Below are positions 6,828-13,802 of a DNA stretch of 15,010 nucleotides, one piece after another (positions within the stretch are counted from its first letter, which is position 1; the number at the start of each line of letters is the position of its first letter). The notes beneath the pieces were generated by a model. The model searched no databases and had not been told where the DNA came from. It was given only the letters and a program-made list of their open reading frames with translations. The position numbers were made by a program, and so were the translations under genes. This stretch comes from CAYNLY01 sp964398225 (GTDB lineage Bacteria; Pseudomonadota; Zetaproteobacteria; Mariprofundales; Mariprofundaceae), in NCBI GenBank assembly GCA_964398225.1, contig CAYNLY010000037.1:1-15010 (forward strand). The letters are read 5' to 3'.

Positions 6828-7380
6828 GGCGCGCCTTTCGGATTATGTCGCGGAGGTCATGCGTTTTCGGCGCGCGCTGAACCTGACCTCGGTGGACGAT
6901 CCGGATGTCTTCTTCGCGCGCTTCATCGAGCCTTCGCTGGCGCTGCTCGACTGGATGCCCGAGCGTGGGCGGCTGCTCGATGTCGGCAGCGGTATGGGGA
7001 TTCCGGGCGTGCCGCTGCTGCTTGCCCGTCGAGGCTTGCACGGGCTGCTCGTGGAGCGCCGTCGGAAGCGGGCTGAGTTTCTCCGCCATCTGGTTCGGAC
7101 GCTGGAACTGGACGCGGAGGTCCATGCGGAGGACGTGGAACGCCTGCCCCCGCTCGACGCGGACGTCGCGGTGGCCCGGGCCGTGGCCGATCAGGAGCGG
7201 CTTCTGACCATGTTGCGGCGTCATCTGAAGCCGGGCGGCTGCGCCGTTGTTCCGGTTCCGATGGCATCCGCACCCGTGCGGATCGAGGGCTGGCGTTGCG
7301 AGGAGGATCGGCGCATCATGTCGGGACGGCAGCGCGTGCGCTGTTATCGGCGCATGCGCGATCAGGAGGGTTTCACGTGA
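6814..7380 (+). CDS. rsmG: 16S rRNA (guanine-N7)-methyltransferase RsmG (GidB)
   Basis: RsmG methylates N7 of G527 in 16S rRNA (E. coli numbering) using S-adenosylmethionine. Loss of it gives low-level streptomycin resistance in several bacteria. The 188-residue protein is slightly shorter than E. coli RsmG (207). LNLTSV is at residues 22-27, the SAM-binding DVGSGMGIPGVPL at 56-68, and RRRKRAEFLRHL at 82-93 follows the usual pattern. ARAVA (121-125) holds the conserved arginine. The usual RH in the helix before the SAM motif reads RF here, a mild divergence. The gene overlaps mnmG by 14 bases and its stop TGA overlaps the parA GTG, so it is coupled on both sides. The mnmG-rsmG-parA-parB order is classical and makes the call firm. 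Confidence 0.95.
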   Translation: MPALEARLSDYVAEVMRFRRALNLTSVDDPDVFFARFIEPSLALLDWMPERGRLLDVGSGMGIPGVPLLLARRGLHGLLVERRRKRAEFLRHLVRTLELDAEVHAEDVERLPPLDADVAVARAVADQERLLTMLRRHLKPGGCAVVPVPMASAPVRIEGWRCEEDRRIMSGRQRVRCYRRMRDQEGFT

Positions 7381-7384
7381 AACA
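7369..7384. promoter_or_regulatory. parS centromere site, copy 2 (on the parA start)
   Basis: GGTTTCACGTGAAACA again holds the perfect GTTTCACGTGAAAC core and matches the parS consensus at 15 of 16 positions. It begins at the last base of the parA ribosome binding site, covers the rsmG stop and includes the parA GTG start. ParB bound here could both seed the partition complex and influence parA transcription or elongation through it. The second effect is inference. Confidence 0.93.
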
Positions 7385-8174
7385 TCCGTCGCTTGGGCCC
7401 GTGATTGCCGTCGCCAACCAGAAGGGCGGCGTGGGCAAGACGACGACCAGCATCAATCTGGCCGCCTCCCTGGCCGCGCTCGATCGCCGCGTGCTGCTGA
7501 TCGATCTGGATCCGCAGGGCAACGCCACTTCGGGCCTGGGCGTGGACAAGCGCCAGGTTGAGCAGGGAACCTACGACCTGCTGATGGGCGAAGCGGGAAT
7601 GTCCGAGGTGGTGCGGGAAACGCCCTGCGAGGGTCTTTGGCTGGTGCCGGCGACGATGGACCTGGCCGGAGCCGAGGTGGAGCTGGTCCAGGCGCCCGAC
7701 CGCGAAAAGCGGCTCGCCGCCGCCTTCGAAGGCAGCGATGCGGGCCCCTACGATTTCGTGTTCATCGACTGCCCGCCGGCCCTGAACCTGCTGACCGTCA
7801 ATGCGTTCACCGCCGCCGACCGGGTTCTGATTACGCTGCAGACCGAGTTCTACGCGATGGAGGGGCTCAGTCAGCTGATGGAAACGATCCGGCGCATCCG
7901 GCGGAGCCTGAATCCGGCGCTTTCGATGGACGGCATTCTTCTGACGATGGTGGACCGGCGGAACAATCTGTCGCAGCAGGTGGAGCAGGAGGTGCGGGGG
8001 TATTTCGGATCGCAGGTCTATTCAACCGTGATTCCGCGCAACGTGCGCCTGTCCGAAGCGCCGAGCTTCGGGGTTCCGGTCATGTATCACGATCTGAGAT
8101 CCACCGGGGCGCAGGCCTATCTGGCCGCCGCCCAGGAAATGATTCAGCGTCACGAGCGACAAGGAGAAGCGTAA
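7377..8174 (+). CDS. parA: Chromosome-partitioning ATPase ParA (Soj)
   Basis: ParA is a deviant Walker ATPase that binds DNA non-specifically as an ATP dimer and moves ParB-parS complexes, separating newly copied origins. In the 265-residue protein the deviant Walker A motif KGGVGKTT is at residues 16-23. DLDPQGNATSGLG begins at residue 43 and Walker B FVFIDCPP contains Asp131. Two blocks typical of chromosomal ParA, TEFYAMEGLSQL and IPRNVRLSEAPSFG, are also present. I choose GTG 7377, because AGGAGG (7364-7369) lies seven bases upstream and the product then has the normal short N-terminus. An in-frame ATG at 7296 would read back through rsmG. The start overlaps the rsmG stop (GTGA) and sits inside parS. 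The stop shares one base with parB. Confidence 0.96.
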   Translation: MKHPSLGPVIAVANQKGGVGKTTTSINLAASLAALDRRVLLIDLDPQGNATSGLGVDKRQVEQGTYDLLMGEAGMSEVVRETPCEGLWLVPATMDLAGAEVELVQAPDREKRLAAAFEGSDAGPYDFVFIDCPPALNLLTVNAFTAADRVLITLQTEFYAMEGLSQLMETIRRIRRSLNPALSMDGILLTMVDRRNNLSQQVEQEVRGYFGSQVYSTVIPRNVRLSEAPSFGVPVMYHDLRSTGAQAYLAAAQEMIQRHERQGEA

Positions 8175-9019
8175 TGGCAGCCAAAAAACGCGGTCTGGGG
8201 CGCGGTCTGGACGCGCTGCTTGCCGACAAGCCCAGCGACGAGGTTCTGAATCAGGCAAGCCGGATCCCGATTTCCCGGATCCGGCCGAACCCCTACCAGC
8301 CGCGCAGCAGGTTCGATCCGGAAGAGCTCACCGAGCTCACCGCCTCGATCCGGCGCGAGGGGGTGCTGATGCCCGTGCTTGTCCGCCCCCGGGGCGAGCA
8401 CTACGAGCTGATCGCGGGCGAGCGCCGCTGGCGGGCGGCCCAGGCGGCGGGGCTGACGGAAATCCCCGCGGTGGTGCGGGATGTGGACGACATGCAGGCT
8501 CTGGAGCTTGCGATCATCGAGAACGAGCAGCGGGACGACCTGACCGCGATCGAATCCGCGCGCGCCTACCAGCGGATGATCGACGAGTTCGGCTGCACCC
8601 AGCAGCAGGTGGCCGAGCGCATCGGCGTCTCCCGCGTTCAGGTCAGCAATCTGCTCCGCCTGCTCACGCTGCCCGCGGAAGTCCAGAAAATGATTGAAAA
8701 TCGGGAGCTTACGATGGGTCAGGCGCGGCCTCTGGTTGGGCTCGCGCCGGAGCGGGCGATCCGGCTCGCCCGGGAATGCGTCGCGCGGGGCCTGAGTGCG
8801 CGCGAAATGGAACGGCGGGCCAAGCGCGCCGGCCAGCCCGAACGCCGCGCTTCCAGCTCCCCCGATCCGGACATCGCCGCGCTTTCCGAGGAGCTTACGC
8901 GCCGTCTCGGCTTGCCGGTGGAAATCCGGTGCAACCGGAGGGGCGCGGGCGAGCTCAAGATCCGGTTTACGCGGCCTGAGGAGCTCGACGGGGTTCTGGA
9001 GCGGCTTCGCCGCCGATGA
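8174..9019 (+). CDS. parB: Chromosome-partitioning protein ParB (Spo0J)
   Basis: ParB binds parS, spreads on flanking DNA as a CTP-dependent clamp and stimulates ParA. The 281-residue protein starts with the usual basic GLGRGLDALL, from which ParA-stimulating activity is expected. The N-terminal ParB/CTPase domain has NPYQPR (39-44), GERRWRAA (82-89) and ENEQRDDL (117-124). A helix-turn-helix follows at about 143-163 (QQQVAERIGVSRVQVSNLLR). A linker precedes a C-terminal dimerisation domain that ends VLERLRRR. AAGGAG at 8161-8166 supports the ATG, which overlaps the parA stop by one base (TAATG). The mtnA start overlaps the parB stop (ATGA). The two parS sites upstream are its likely targets. 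Confidence 0.97.
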   Translation: MAAKKRGLGRGLDALLADKPSDEVLNQASRIPISRIRPNPYQPRSRFDPEELTELTASIRREGVLMPVLVRPRGEHYELIAGERRWRAAQAAGLTEIPAVVRDVDDMQALELAIIENEQRDDLTAIESARAYQRMIDEFGCTQQQVAERIGVSRVQVSNLLRLLTLPAEVQKMIENRELTMGQARPLVGLAPERAIRLARECVARGLSAREMERRAKRAGQPERRASSSPDPDIAALSEELTRRLGLPVEIRCNRRGAGELKIRFTRPEELDGVLERLRRR

Positions 9020-10032
9020 GGGTCGGCGAACGCAGCTACGAGGCGGTCTGGTGGGACCACGAGCGCCGGAGCGTGGCCTGGATCGACCAGAACCGGCTTC
9101 CGTTTTCCTTTGAGATCCGCGTGGGCAAGGACCCGGAGCAGGTCGCCCGGGCGATCGAGTCGATGCAGGTGCGCGGGGCGCCGACGATCGGTGCGGCGGC
9201 GGCCTACGGGCTTGCGCTTGCCGCGCTGAAGGACCGGGCGCGGTTCCGCAGCCACTGGCTTTCCCGGTTTGGCGCCACGCGACCCACCGCGGTCAATCTG
9301 TTCCATGCCTGCCGCTATATGGACGAGGCGGAATCCCGTGCGCGGAACGCCGGGGAGCTTATCGAGGCGGCCGTGGCCTACGCCCGGCGGGAGATCGAGG
9401 CGAACCGGAAGATGGGGGAGCATCTGGCGGCCCGGCTCGCCGTCGGCAAACGGCGGATTCTGACCCACTGCAACGCGGGTTGGCTTGCCGCCGTGGACTG
9501 GGGCACCGCGCTTTCCGGCATCTACACGCTGGCCCGGCAGGGCGAGAAGCCGATGGTCTGGGTGGACGAGACCCGGCCCCGCCTGCAGGGGGCGCGTCTG
9601 ACCGCCTGGGAGCTTGCCCAGGAGGGGATTGAATGCCGCATTCAGGCCGACGCCACGGCGGCCTGGCGGATGCGCCTCGGCGAGGTGGACGCGGTCGTCG
9701 TCGGTGCCGACCGGATCGCCGGCAACGGCGATGTCGCGAACAAGATCGGAACCTATGCGCTGGCCCTGGCCGCTCGGGCGCACGGGATCCCGTTTTTCGT
9801 CGCTGCGCCGACATCGACGCTGGATTCCGCGACGCCAAGCGGGGAACGGATTCCGATCGAGGAGCGGGATGCGGCCGAGGTCACGCGGGTTTCCGGCGTG
9901 GACGAGCGGGGAACGGTCCGCACCGTTCGAATCGCCGCCGAGGCTCCGGCGTCGAATCCGGCGTTCGATGTCACGCCGTACGCACTGATCACGGAAATCG
10001 TCACCGAGCGGGGGCCATGGCGTCCCGCCTGA
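9016..10032 (+). CDS. mtnA: S-methyl-5-thioribose-1-phosphate isomerase
   Basis: MtnA converts 5-methylthioribose 1-phosphate to methylthioribulose 1-phosphate in the methionine salvage pathway, which recycles methylthioadenosine from polyamine synthesis. The 338-residue protein has QVRGAPTIGAAAAYG (51-65) and THCNAGWLA with the catalytic cysteine at 152. It also has DETRPRLQGARLTAWEL (184-200) and GADRIAGNGDVANKIGT with the catalytic aspartate at 232. These features separate it from the related eIF2B subunits. The ATG overlaps the parB TGA and no strong ribosome binding site is seen, so it is probably translationally coupled to parB. No other methionine salvage gene is nearby, which leaves the biological reason for this neighbourhood unclear. 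Its last 16 bases overlap the next gene. Confidence 0.95.
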   Translation: MRVGERSYEAVWWDHERRSVAWIDQNRLPFSFEIRVGKDPEQVARAIESMQVRGAPTIGAAAAYGLALAALKDRARFRSHWLSRFGATRPTAVNLFHACRYMDEAESRARNAGELIEAAVAYARREIEANRKMGEHLAARLAVGKRRILTHCNAGWLAAVDWGTALSGIYTLARQGEKPMVWVDETRPRLQGARLTAWELAQEGIECRIQADATAAWRMRLGEVDAVVVGADRIAGNGDVANKIGTYALALAARAHGIPFFVAAPTSTLDSATPSGERIPIEERDAAEVTRVSGVDERGTVRTVRIAAEAPASNPAFDVTPYALITEIVTERGPWRPA

Positions 10033-11290
10033 GGGCGCGGATTCTGGCGGCACTGCTCTGGGCGGTTGCGGGCATGCTCGTGCCCGCACCGGCTGCGGCG
10101 GGTGCGCAGACTCACGGGACGATTCGTTCGATCGAGCTTCATGGTCTGGAGCGCACGCAGCCGCGGACGGTGCTGAGGGAGCTGCCCTTTGCCGAAGGGG
10201 ATGCCTGGCGCCCCGAGTTTGCCGGGGAGGCCGAGCGAAGGCTCATGAATCTCGGCCTGTTCAGCGAAGTCGAGGTGCGGCCGCCCGACGAAGGCGGCCG
10301 CGTGACCGTTTGGGTCAACGAACGCTGGTCGCTCTGGCTTCTGCCCGAGGCCACGCGCAAGGACAACGGCGCCTCCAGCGCGGGGATCGCGCTCGAGGAA
10401 TACAATCTGTGGGGGCTGAATCACCACCTGCGACTCGCCTGGCGGGAGGATACGGGCAAGAACTTTACCGCGGCCAACGGCGCGTCGTGGTCGGCCGCCT
10501 ACGACTGGCGCCGGATCGCGGATTCGAAGAACTCGCTGATGCTTTCCGCCTCCCGCGGCACCCGGCTGTACGACGCCTATCTCAACGGCGTCTGGGTGGG
10601 GGAATACCGGCAGCTAAGCCACGATGTTTCGCTCTTGCTCAGCCATGCCTTCGGGCCGGTGCCCGGCGAAGGCTGGGACGGAAGCGCCGGTGTTTCGGTG
10701 CATACCCGGACCTACCGGCTCGCCTCCGGCAGGCCGCAGCCGGATGTGCGGCCGTCTCGCGCGCACACGCTGCATCTGGGCCTTTCGTTTCGTGACGTGC
10801 ATGAGCATGTGGACTGGTTTACCGGCCGGGCGATGGACTGGACTCTGGACTGGACGCCCGGACTTCTCGGCTCCAGCTTCAATGCGATGCGGCAGATTCT
10901 GTCGCTGCGGGACTACCGGCCGATCGGCTCGACGCACCATACGCTCAACGTGCGCTTCGAGGCCGGCGGCGTGGTCGGCGACGTGTACCGGGACGGGCTG
11001 TTCGATCTCGGCCATCGCAACGGGCTTCGCGGCTACTTTCCCGGCGAGGTCCAGGCAAGCGCCTATCTGATCGCAAGCCTCGAAGGCCGCTATCAGATCG
11101 AACGGGACTCGAACGTGCAGGTCGCGCTCTTTTCCGATGCGGGGCTTCTGGGCGGGCAGATCAACACGATTCGCTCCCGGCGCTGGCTGCTCGGCATGGG
11201 CACCGGCGTACGCTGGACGCTGCGCTGGCTGGTGAACGGCACGCTGCGCCTCGATCTCGCCTACGGATTCGCCTCCCGCCGCTGGCGCGC
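10017..11290 (+). CDS. Omp85-family outer-membrane protein with one POTRA domain (3' end lost in gap)
   Basis: This is a predicted outer-membrane beta-barrel of the BamA/TamA superfamily. A signal peptide is evident: basic start MASRLRAR, hydrophobic stretch to about residue 24, and a probable cut after the AAA near residue 28. One POTRA-like domain spans about 34-103, with IRSIELHGLERTQP, the GD at 61-62, LMNLGLFSEVEV and VNERWS. From about 120 the sequence has alternating aromatic/polar strands. LRGY at 337-340 corresponds to the VRGF/Y motif of the barrel lumen loop in Omp85 proteins. About 424 residues are visible, and probably only the last strand is missing in the N run at 11291. Full BamA has five POTRA domains and TamA three, so it is neither. 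Function and substrate are unknown. It overlaps mtnA by 16 bases. Confidence 0.8.
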
Positions 11291-11390
11291 NNNNNNNNNN
11301 NNNNNNNNNNNNNNNNNNNNNNNNNNNNNNNNNNNNNNNNNNNNNNNNNNNNNNNNNNNNNNNNNNNNNNNNNNNNNNNNNNNNNNNNNN
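11291..11390. other. Assembly gap (100 N)
   Basis: Exactly 100 N separate the Omp85-type gene from coaD. The round number suggests a scaffolding placeholder of unknown true length. The missing part of CoaD alone (about 55 residues, some 165 bases) is longer than 100, and the end of the barrel gene is also absent. The real distance is therefore larger, or the join is wrong. Confidence 0.97.
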
Positions 11391-11711
11391 CGGGAAACCT
11401 TTGCCGAGGAACCGAGGATCGAAGTGGTCGGATTCAGCGGCCTCCTGGTCGAGCTTGCCCGCAGCCAGCAGGCCCATGCCATTCTGCGCGGACTTCGGGC
11501 GGCCTCCGACTTCGAATACGAGTTTCAGATGGCGACGATGAACCGTCGCCTCGAAGAGCGCATCGAAACCGTGTTCGTGATGGCCCGCGAGGAATACACC
11601 TTCGTATCTTCCCGGTTTATCCGTGAAATCGCGACGATGGGGGGCGATGTATCCTCGCTCGTGCCCGAGCCCGTGCTGCCCCATCTGGCCCGGGTGGCCG
11701 GACGCGCTTAG
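11391..11711 (+). CDS. coaD: Phosphopantetheine adenylyltransferase, C-terminal part
   Basis: CoaD transfers AMP from ATP to 4'-phosphopantetheine, giving dephospho-CoA in the penultimate step of coenzyme A synthesis. The 106 visible residues match E. coli CoaD from about residue 56 to the end. They include IEVVGFSGLL, AILRGLRAASDFEYEFQMATMNRRL and ETVFVMAREEYTFVSSRFIRE. The last motif corresponds to the FISSSLVKE nucleotide-binding block of E. coli. The N-terminal GTFDPxTxGH motif is absent because it lies in the N run. The reading frame is open from the preceding Omp85-type gene through the N, but that is an accident of the gap length and not a gene fusion. The TAG stop overlaps the stop of prmA on the other strand. 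Confidence 0.93.
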   Translation, partial: RETFAEEPRIEVVGFSGLLVELARSQQAHAILRGLRAASDFEYEFQMATMNRRLEERIETVFVMAREEYTFVSSRFIREIATMGGDVSSLVPEPVLPHLARVAGRA

Positions 11712-12550
11712 GCCTGCATCCTCAGGCAGATCCAGTCCTCCTCCGAGGTGGCCTCGACGGTGCGGAAGCCCTGCGCTTCATAGGCGCGTTCGACTTCCTG
11801 CCGCTGGATTCGAAGAAGCCCGGAGAGCACGAGCTGATCCGAGCAGGCCGCGCTCAAACGGCCGGCCATCGCGATCAGTGGAGCGGCTAGGATGTTGGCC
11901 ACGACGAGTTCGAACGGACCTTCGGGCGGCGCATCGCCCAGCCGGCAGTCGATCCGGACCCCGTTGGCGCGGGCGTTGTTCCGGCAGGCTTCCACGGCGT
12001 CCGGATCGCAATCCACGGCGACCACTTGCGATGCGCCCAGTTTCGCGGCGGCAATCGCGAGAATTCCGGAGCCTGCGCCCATGTCGAGCACGCGCGGGTT
12101 TGGCCGCCGGCCGAGAACGCGTTCGATCGCGGCCAGGCACAGCCGCGTGGTCGGATGCGTTCCGGTGCCAAAGGCCATGCCCGGATCGAGCACGATCTCG
12201 ATCAGCCCTTCCGGCGCGGGCGGAAGAAACGACGGACGCACCCAGAAGCGTCCCACGCGCACGGGCTTCCAGTATCGCTGCCAGGCCGTGGACCAGTCGG
12301 ATTCGGTAATCCAGGTGGACCCAAGCCAGGCATCCTCGCCGAAGGTCCGGGTAAGGCTTGAGCGCAGCCTATTCAACAGGGCGCGCGCGTCCTTTTCGCC
12401 AGCCTCAAACCACGCCTTGAAACGCCGGCTGCCATCCTCCGCGTCCGTTTCCACCGCGGCTCCCGCGGCCTGTTCGGCTTCGGTCCAGCCCGTCCATGCG
12501 TCTTCGTCGATGCCTTGGGCAACGATTTCCAGCCATTTCGATGCTTGCAT
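11708..12550 (-). CDS. prmA: Ribosomal protein L11 methyltransferase
   Basis: PrmA trimethylates lysines and the N-terminus of ribosomal protein L11 using S-adenosylmethionine. In the 280-residue protein, residues 1 to about 110 form the L11-binding N-terminal domain. The signature LDPGMAFGTGTHPTT (121-135) leads into the methyltransferase fold, with motif I DMGAGSGILAIA (156-167), acidic AVDCDPDAVEA and the catalytic-loop VVANILAAPL (216-225). The usual GCGSG of motif I reads GAGSG here. The ATG at 12550 is preceded by GGAG about eight bases upstream (minus strand) and gives a normal family length. The open frame extends further back only as antisense of the oxidoreductase. It is convergent with coaD, overlapping by four bases, and divergent from the oxidoreductase. 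Confidence 0.95.
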   Translation of the reverse strand: MQASKWLEIVAQGIDEDAWTGWTEAEQAAGAAVETDAEDGSRRFKAWFEAGEKDARALLNRLRSSLTRTFGEDAWLGSTWITESDWSTAWQRYWKPVRVGRFWVRPSFLPPAPEGLIEIVLDPGMAFGTGTHPTTRLCLAAIERVLGRRPNPRVLDMGAGSGILAIAAAKLGASQVVAVDCDPDAVEACRNNARANGVRIDCRLGDAPPEGPFELVVANILAAPLIAMAGRLSAACSDQLVLSGLLRIQRQEVERAYEAQGFRTVEATSEEDWICLRMQA

Positions 12551-12583
12551 GTTCGTCTCCGGTCCGCTGCAATTGCCCAAGGT

Positions 12584-12601
12584 TTCCGCCGCGCGGCGGA
12601 A
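12584..12601. promoter_or_regulatory. Perfect 18-bp palindrome upstream of the oxidoreductase gene
   Basis: TTCCGCCGCGCGGCGGAA is a perfect inverted repeat with two 9-base arms and no spacer. It lies in the 63-base region between prmA and the oxidoreductase, one base before its AGGAGG. It could be an operator for a dimeric regulator acting on one or both divergent genes. With no loop it is a poor terminator, and no T run follows. No known consensus is recognised. Confidence 0.5.
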
Positions 12602-12613
12602 CAGGAGGGGCAG

Positions 12614-13336
12614 GTGACGGCGAAGTCTTCCGTTTTCCGGATGCGGGTCAAAGCCAACGAACGGATGACGGATGCGGCCTGTGACGACTGCGTCACTTCC
12701 CTGAAGCTCGTGCCGGTGGGGCGGAATCGGGCGCCGGCCTTCCGGCCCGGGCAGTTCGTGCGCATCGGCATTCCGGGCGCCGACTCCCCGCCGCCGGCCT
12801 ATTTCGCGATTGCGTCCGATCCGCGGGATCTCAGCCACTACGAGTTTTTCATCAAGTGCTCGGGTCCGCTTGCCGAGTATCTCTGCCGGATCCGGACCGG
12901 GGAGGAGCTCGAGGTCGAGGGCCCCTTGGGCAAGGGGTTTGCGATCGACCGCTATCCGGGCATGGACGTATATCTGATCGGCGTCGGCACCGGGATTGCG
13001 CCGCTTCGAAGCGTCTGGCATCAGATCATCGCCGATCGCGACCGGTATGGCCGCGTGGCCATTTACGCGGGCTTTCTCACTCCGTTGCACCGGCTGCTGA
13101 CCGACGAACTGGAAGCGCTCTCGGAGCATCGCATCGAGGTCACGGTCACGCTCGAGGTCGGGCACGACTCCTGGGATGGGCCGATCGGCTTCGTCCAGCA
13201 TGCGCTGGAGGCCGATGCTCCGGATGGCTCCAATGCGGTTGCCTGCCTCGCCGGCATGAGCGCGATGGTGGACGCCTGTCGGCAGACGCTGCAGAATCTC
13301 GGCTTTGATGACAGCCGCATTCTGCTCAACTACTGA
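12614..13336 (+). CDS. FNR-like FAD/NAD(P)-binding oxidoreductase
   Basis: This 240-residue protein is a member of the ferredoxin-NADP reductase superfamily. It has an N-terminal FAD-binding barrel (about 1-112; FRPGQFVRIGIPG, residues 43-55) and an NAD(P)-binding domain with GVGTGIAPLRS (123-133) and CLAGMSAMVDACR (211-223). The C-terminal residue is an aromatic Tyr240, as in many FNRs where it stacks on the flavin. The usual FAD motif RxYS before IAS is replaced by AYFA (62-65), so the normal arginine is absent. This variant resembles the PKIWI502-like branch of the family, whose physiological role is poorly defined. GTG 12614 is chosen because AGGAGG (12603-12608) lies five bases upstream; an ATG at 12641 is less likely. 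The electron partner is unknown. ruvX follows after 16 bases. Confidence 0.85.
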   Translation: MTAKSSVFRMRVKANERMTDAACDDCVTSLKLVPVGRNRAPAFRPGQFVRIGIPGADSPPPAYFAIASDPRDLSHYEFFIKCSGPLAEYLCRIRTGEELEVEGPLGKGFAIDRYPGMDVYLIGVGTGIAPLRSVWHQIIADRDRYGRVAIYAGFLTPLHRLLTDELEALSEHRIEVTVTLEVGHDSWDGPIGFVQHALEADAPDGSNAVACLAGMSAMVDACRQTLQNLGFDDSRILLNY

Positions 13337-13352
13337 CCGGTTCGGGAGCCGG

Positions 13353-13802
13353 ATGACCGAGGACCGGGCGGCTGTTTCCCTTCCCCTGATCGCACTGGAT
13401 ATTGGAGGCAAGCGCATTGGCGTTGCGGTCTGCGACCGGCTGGGCCTGAGCGCTCACGGCATCGCCTGCCTGCACCGGAACGATCCTCGCTGGCTCGAAC
13501 GACTCGAGCGGCTCGTCGAAGAATACGGCTGCCGTGGCATTGTCGTCGGCCTTCCCCGAAACATGGACGGCAGCGAAGGCCCGCAGGCGCTTGATGCGCG
13601 CAAGGCTGCGGCGGAAGTCCGCACAAGGCTCAAGCTTCCGATCGTGTTTCAGGATGAGCGGCTTTCCACCTGGGCGGCGCGCGAGCGGCTGTTCGCCCGG
13701 GGGCTTTCCGAAAAAAAGGTGCGCCAGCGGATCGACCAGGAGGCCGCGGCGGTGATTCTCGAGGATTTCCTTGCCGCGCATCCGGAGCTTGCCCGTGGCT
13801 GA
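13353..13802 (+). CDS. ruvX: RuvX (YqgF) family resolvase / pre-16S rRNA nuclease
   Basis: YqgF/RuvX is an RNase H-fold protein. It was predicted as a Holliday-junction resolvase, and in E. coli it has been linked to maturation of the 5' end of 16S rRNA. In the 149-residue protein the acidic positions of the fold are visible. Asp16 lies in ALDIGGKRIGVAV (14-26), DERLST is at 101-106, and Asp128 is in RIDQEAAAVILEDF. VVGLPRNMDGSEG (64-76) is the other family hallmark. GGAG (13345-13348) precedes the ATG by four bases. An in-frame start further upstream would read into the oxidoreductase gene and is not favoured. yqgE, often upstream of ruvX in Gammaproteobacteria, is replaced here by the oxidoreductase. 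The stop overlaps pyrR by eight bases. Confidence 0.94.
   Translation: MTEDRAAVSLPLIALDIGGKRIGVAVCDRLGLSAHGIACLHRNDPRWLERLERLVEEYGCRGIVVGLPRNMDGSEGPQALDARKAAAEVRTRLKLPIVFQDERLSTWAARERLFARGLSEKKVRQRIDQEAAAVILEDFLAAHPELARG

Noticed and set aside
8324..8341. Tandem repeat GAGCTCACC twice within parB
   Set aside because: It encodes ELTELT in a conserved helix of ParB and is only two units long, so it is most likely coincidence of coding.
8719..10089. A 456-codon minus-strand frame across parB and mtnA
   Set aside because: It spans two well-supported plus-strand genes and has no motif or ribosome binding site.
10834..10855. Direct repeat TGGACTGGAC, two copies 12 bases apart
   Set aside because: It encodes the WT.DWT pattern of a barrel strand. 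No mobile-element feature surrounds it.
11708..13417. A 569-residue minus-strand protein (N-terminal extension of PrmA)
   Set aside because: The extra 289 residues are antisense to the oxidoreductase and do not resemble any domain. PrmA from the internal ATG at 12550 has the normal length and a GGAG site.
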